DNA from: JAGNRR01 sp964612525 | GTDB taxonomy: Bacteria > Bacteroidota > Bacteroidia > Chitinophagales > Chitinophagaceae | DNA length: 27,917 nt | Reading direction: 5' to 3' | Assembly: GCA_964612525.1 (NCBI GenBank) | Contig: CAZTCQ010000026.1 | Span: 1 to 27,917 of the forward strand | Shown here: positions 25,299 through 27,917 of the stretch, one piece after another | Numbering within the stretch: the first letter of the stretch is position 1 | Layout: each line of letters opens with the position of its first letter | Program-made: the position numbers and the translations under genes | Notes under the pieces: model-generated | Database searches by the model: none | Seen by the model: only the letters and a program-made list of their open reading frames with translations | Told to the model about the DNA's origin: nothing

Positions 25299-25365
25299 TA
25301 AAAAAACTAAACCTTGAACCTTACCCCTAAACTATAAATAAATAAACCTACTAAACGAATAAACC
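25299..25365 (+). other. dinB-dnaE intergenic spacer
   Basis: 67 bp, AT-rich, with stops in the dnaE frame, the last at 25360-25362. No promoter with both elements, hairpin or other open frame is seen, so the pair is likely cotranscribed. Confidence 0.5.
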
Positions 25366-27917
25366 ATTTACCTCAACTGTCACTCATACTATAGCTTTCG
25401 GTACGGCACTTTTTCTGAAGAAATACTTTTGCAACTAGCAGAACAGCATGATGTAAAAAAGATTGCACTCACAGATATTAATAATACCTCGGCTTGTTTG
25501 AATTTTATACGCTTAGCTGCTAAGTACGATGTGCAACCCGTCATAGGTATTGATTTTAGAAATAAGGATACACAACTTTATATAGGCTTAGCAAAAAACA
25601 ATAAAGGATTTGAAGAGCTTAATAACTTTCTCTCAAAGTATAAACACCAGCATGCATTATTGCCAGAAGTGTCTAATAAGTTTCAAAATGCTGTTACAAT
25701 TTATCCGTTTAAGCAATTAGAATATTTACAGAAAGAAAAATTATTCCCTAATGAATATATAGGCATAGCGCCAGAAGATATGAATCGGTTTCGATTTTCA
25801 AAGTGGAAGCATTTATTAAAGAAGTGCGTGGTGTTACAAACCATAACGTTTAGAAATAAAAGAGATTTTAATGTCCATCGTTTATTACGAGCGGTAGATA
25901 AAAATATTTTACTGAGTAGGTTAGAGAAGAGTGGTCAAGGCTCTTATGAGCATCAGTTTGTGCCTCCAGAGCAACTTAAAGTCTATTATAAAGACTTGCC
26001 TGAAGTAATAAAAAATACGGAAAAACTTTTAGACGAGTGCTCTATATACTTTGACTTTTCTCCTGAAAAACCAACACAAAATATTGCTACTTACACTGGT
26101 AGTTTGCAAGAAGATAAAGAGCTCATGGAGAAACTTTGTAATAATGGGCTGCCGTATCGTTATGCTAAAATAACACCTAAAATCAAAGCACGTGTCAAAA
26201 AAGAAATTGATATGATAGCCAAGATGAATTACAATTCATTTTTTCTTACAAACTGGGATATTATTCAATACGCAAAACGCAATGCTTATTATCACGTAGG
26301 GCGGGGTAGTGGCGCCAACAGTATAGTAGCCTATCTACTTGGTATTACGGATGTTGACCCTATAGAGTTGGATTTATATTTCGAACGTTTCATGAATTTG
26401 TATCGCAGTAGCCCGCCAGATTTTGATATAGATTTTTCTAGTAAAGATCGACCGGATATAACACGCTATATTTTTGAGCGTTTTAAAGGAAATAATCAGG
26501 TAGCACTTTTGGGAGCTTATAGTACATTTCAGCATAGAGCGGTTACACGCGAATTAGGAAAAGTTTTTGGCCTGCCTGATCATGAAATTGCTGCACTAAG
26601 CAAAACGGGGCGGGCGAATGATGATATAGGGCAGCTCGTAAATAAATATGCTAGCTATATAGAGGGCATGCCTAATTTGATGACGGTACATTCTGCGGGA
26701 ATTTTAATTTCCGAAAAACCAATCCATTATTTCAGTGCTACGGATATGCCTCCTAAGGGTTTTCCTACGGTGCAGTTTGATATGCATGTAGCCGAGGATG
26801 TAGGTTTGTACAAATATGATATTTTAGGTCAGCGTGGCTTAGGGAAAATTAAAGAAACGCTTGAGATTATAAAATACAATCGTCCTGAAGAGCCTGAAAT
26901 AGATATCCATAACGCCAAGCCCTTTATGGAAGACCCAAAGGTGAATAAACTTGTGAGTCAGGCGGAGTGCTTAGGGTGCTTCTATGTAGAATCGCCTGCT
27001 ATGCGTATGCTGCTCAAAAAGCTGGAAGTAGATACCTATCTTGGATTAGTAGCCGCAAGCTCTATAATACGCCCTGGAGTGGCTAAAAGTGGTATGATGC
27101 GCGAATATATTCTTCGCCATAAAAATCCAGAACGACGAAAGCGGGCGCACCCTGTACTCGCTAAAATTATGCCGGAGACCTATGGTATTATGGTTTATCA
27201 GGAAGATGTAATTAAAGTAGCCCATCATTTTGCAGGTTTAGATCTTGGTGAGGCCGATGTACTACGCCGAGGCATGAGCGGAAAATATAGAAGCCGAAAA
27301 GAATTTCAGGCCGTGAAACAAAAATTTATTGATAACTGTCGCAAGCAAGGTTATGAAGATGAGCTTACGAATAAAGTATGGCGGGAGGTAGAAAGCTTTG
27401 CAGGTTACGCATTTGCCAAAGGACACTCTGCATCTTATGCTGTAGAAAGTTATCAGAGTTTGTATCTCAAAACGTATTATCCTTTGGAGTATATGGTAGC
27501 CGTGCTCAATAATGGCGGCGGGTTTTATAGAAACGAATGTTATATACACGAGGCAAAAATGCTGGGTGCAAAAATTAATGCACCCTGTGTTAATCGTAGT
27601 GAATGGAAAACAATTATTGATGACACAACGATTATACTAGGCTTTCAGCATATTAGTAATTTGGAGCGGCAAACTGTAATAAATATTTTAGAAGCACGAA
27701 GGCTGAACGGAGTGTTTCAATCGCTACACGATTTTTTACAGCGTGTATTGATATCACAAGAGCAATTAGATTTACTCATACGAGTGGGTGCTTTTGCATT
27801 TACTGGTCAGAGTAAAAGAGAATTGTTGTGGTACTCAATTTTTCAGCAGAAGAATAATTCACGTAAAGTAAAACAGCGTAGAATCTTTAAATCGATAGAA
27901 CGAAAGTTTGATATGCC
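25366..27917 (+). CDS. dnaE: DNA polymerase III alpha subunit, second (error-prone-like) type, 3' end beyond window
   Basis: An 850-residue open frame runs to the window edge without a stop. It has a PHP domain (~1-200; NCHSYYSFRYGT, then ALTDINNTS at 34-42), the polymerase palm GRGSGANSIVAYLLGITDVD, the catalytic PPDFDIDF (Asp354 and Asp356) and KYDILG (Asp485), RPGVAKSGM, YGIMVYQEDV, RRGMSGK and FAGYAFAKGHSASYAV (678-693), then LNNGGGFY as in DnaE2/ImuC-like proteins. PHP histidines are partly lost (TDIN for TDHN). No ATG, GTG or TTG stands at the expected start: an in-frame TAA ends at 25362 and the frame then reads ACC ATT TAC CTC, so ATT 25366 is the probable start (YLNCHSYYS aligns with family N-termini). 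Pairing with dinB and the short spacing of its motifs argue for an accessory polymerase. Confidence 0.88.
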   Translation, partial: MYLNCHSYYSFRYGTFSEEILLQLAEQHDVKKIALTDINNTSACLNFIRLAAKYDVQPVIGIDFRNKDTQLYIGLAKNNKGFEELNNFLSKYKHQHALLPEVSNKFQNAVTIYPFKQLEYLQKEKLFPNEYIGIAPEDMNRFRFSKWKHLLKKCVVLQTITFRNKRDFNVHRLLRAVDKNILLSRLEKSGQGSYEHQFVPPEQLKVYYKDLPEVIKNTEKLLDECSIYFDFSPEKPTQNIATYTGSLQEDKELMEKLCNNGLPYRYAKITPKIKARVKKEIDMIAKMNYNSFFLTNWDIIQYAKRNAYYHVGRGSGANSIVAYLLGITDVDPIELDLYFERFMNLYRSSPPDFDIDFSSKDRPDITRYIFERFKGNNQVALLGAYSTFQHRAVTRELGKVFGLPDHEIAALSKTGRANDDIGQLVNKYASYIEGMPNLMTVHSAGILISEKPIHYFSATDMPPKGFPTVQFDMHVAEDVGLYKYDILGQRGLGKIKETLEIIKYNRPEEPEIDIHNAKPFMEDPKVNKLVSQAECLGCFYVESPAMRMLLKKLEVDTYLGLVAASSIIRPGVAKSGMMREYILRHKNPERRKRAHPVLAKIMPETYGIMVYQEDVIKVAHHFAGLDLGEADVLRRGMSGKYRSRKEFQAVKQKFIDNCRKQGYEDELTNKVWREVESFAGYAFAKGHSASYAVESYQSLYLKTYYPLEYMVAVLNNGGGFYRNECYIHEAKMLGAKINAPCVNRSEWKTIIDDTTIILGFQHISNLERQTVINILEARRLNGVFQSLHDFLQRVLISQEQLDLLIRVGAFAFTGQSKRELLWYSIFQQKNNSRKVKQRRIFKSIERKFDM

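Overview
This window looks like ordinary chromosome from an AT-rich member of the Bacteroidota. Three things point there: an S8 protease ending in a type IX secretion (T9SS) sorting domain, an OmpA/TSP3-repeat outer-membrane protein, and several promoters with the Bacteroidota -7 box TAnnTTTG. The fused E1 alpha/beta 2-oxoacid dehydrogenase and the Lgt variant with a GRLGC...GDGDWG motif fit the same phylum. De novo NAD synthesis via kynurenine (kmo) and T9SS would suit a Flavobacteriales-like lineage, but that level is inference. Two runs of exactly 100 N (7510-7609, 12950-13049) look like assembly gap placeholders. I see no tRNA, rRNA, CRISPR array, insertion sequence or prophage.

Layout. 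1-2690 (minus): a fused thiamine-diphosphate E1 dehydrogenase followed after 1 nt by a LysE-type exporter cut by the window edge. 2825-3709 (plus): an OmpA-like protein. 3785-6235 (plus): a pRiA4b Orf3-like protein overlapping miaA, then a single-pass membrane protein with a lysine-rich tail. 6250-8882 (minus): a bacilliredoxin-lgt-recF operon behind a well-formed promoter. 9025-9945 (minus): a membrane-anchored transglutaminase-like protein. 10044-12949 (plus): a secreted M16 zinc protease whose 3' end lies in the second gap, facing an FMN/3Fe-4S glutamate-synthase-like protein (13050-14577, minus) whose 3' end lies in the same gap. 14714-15930: an LpxR-like lipid A deacylase overlapping by 4 bp a small YggL-like protein. 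16108-19660 (plus): mnmA, a putative lipoprotein and a T9SS-exported subtilase. 19663-22007 (minus): a polyprenyl diphosphate synthase followed by kmo. 22142-23920 (plus): a large OmpA/TSP3 outer-membrane protein ending at a strong intrinsic terminator. 24084-27917 (plus): dinB followed by a second-type DnaE polymerase, cut by the window end.

The genes cover envelope biogenesis (lgt, LpxR-like, OmpA proteins, M16, T9SS protease), tRNA modification (miaA, mnmA), DNA repair and mutagenesis (recF, dinB, dnaE), redox and NAD or quinone metabolism (bacilliredoxin, kmo, polyprenyl synthase) and carbon metabolism (E1). The most noteworthy region is the dinB-dnaE pair. It resembles a translesion-synthesis cassette, its dnaE has no ATG, GTG or TTG at the conserved start and appears to begin at ATT, and a small dyad sits at the dinB promoter. 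Other points are the loss of the peptidoglycan-binding aspartate in both OmpA-type proteins and the tight pairing of a keto-acid dehydrogenase with an exporter. I found no clearly undescribed system.
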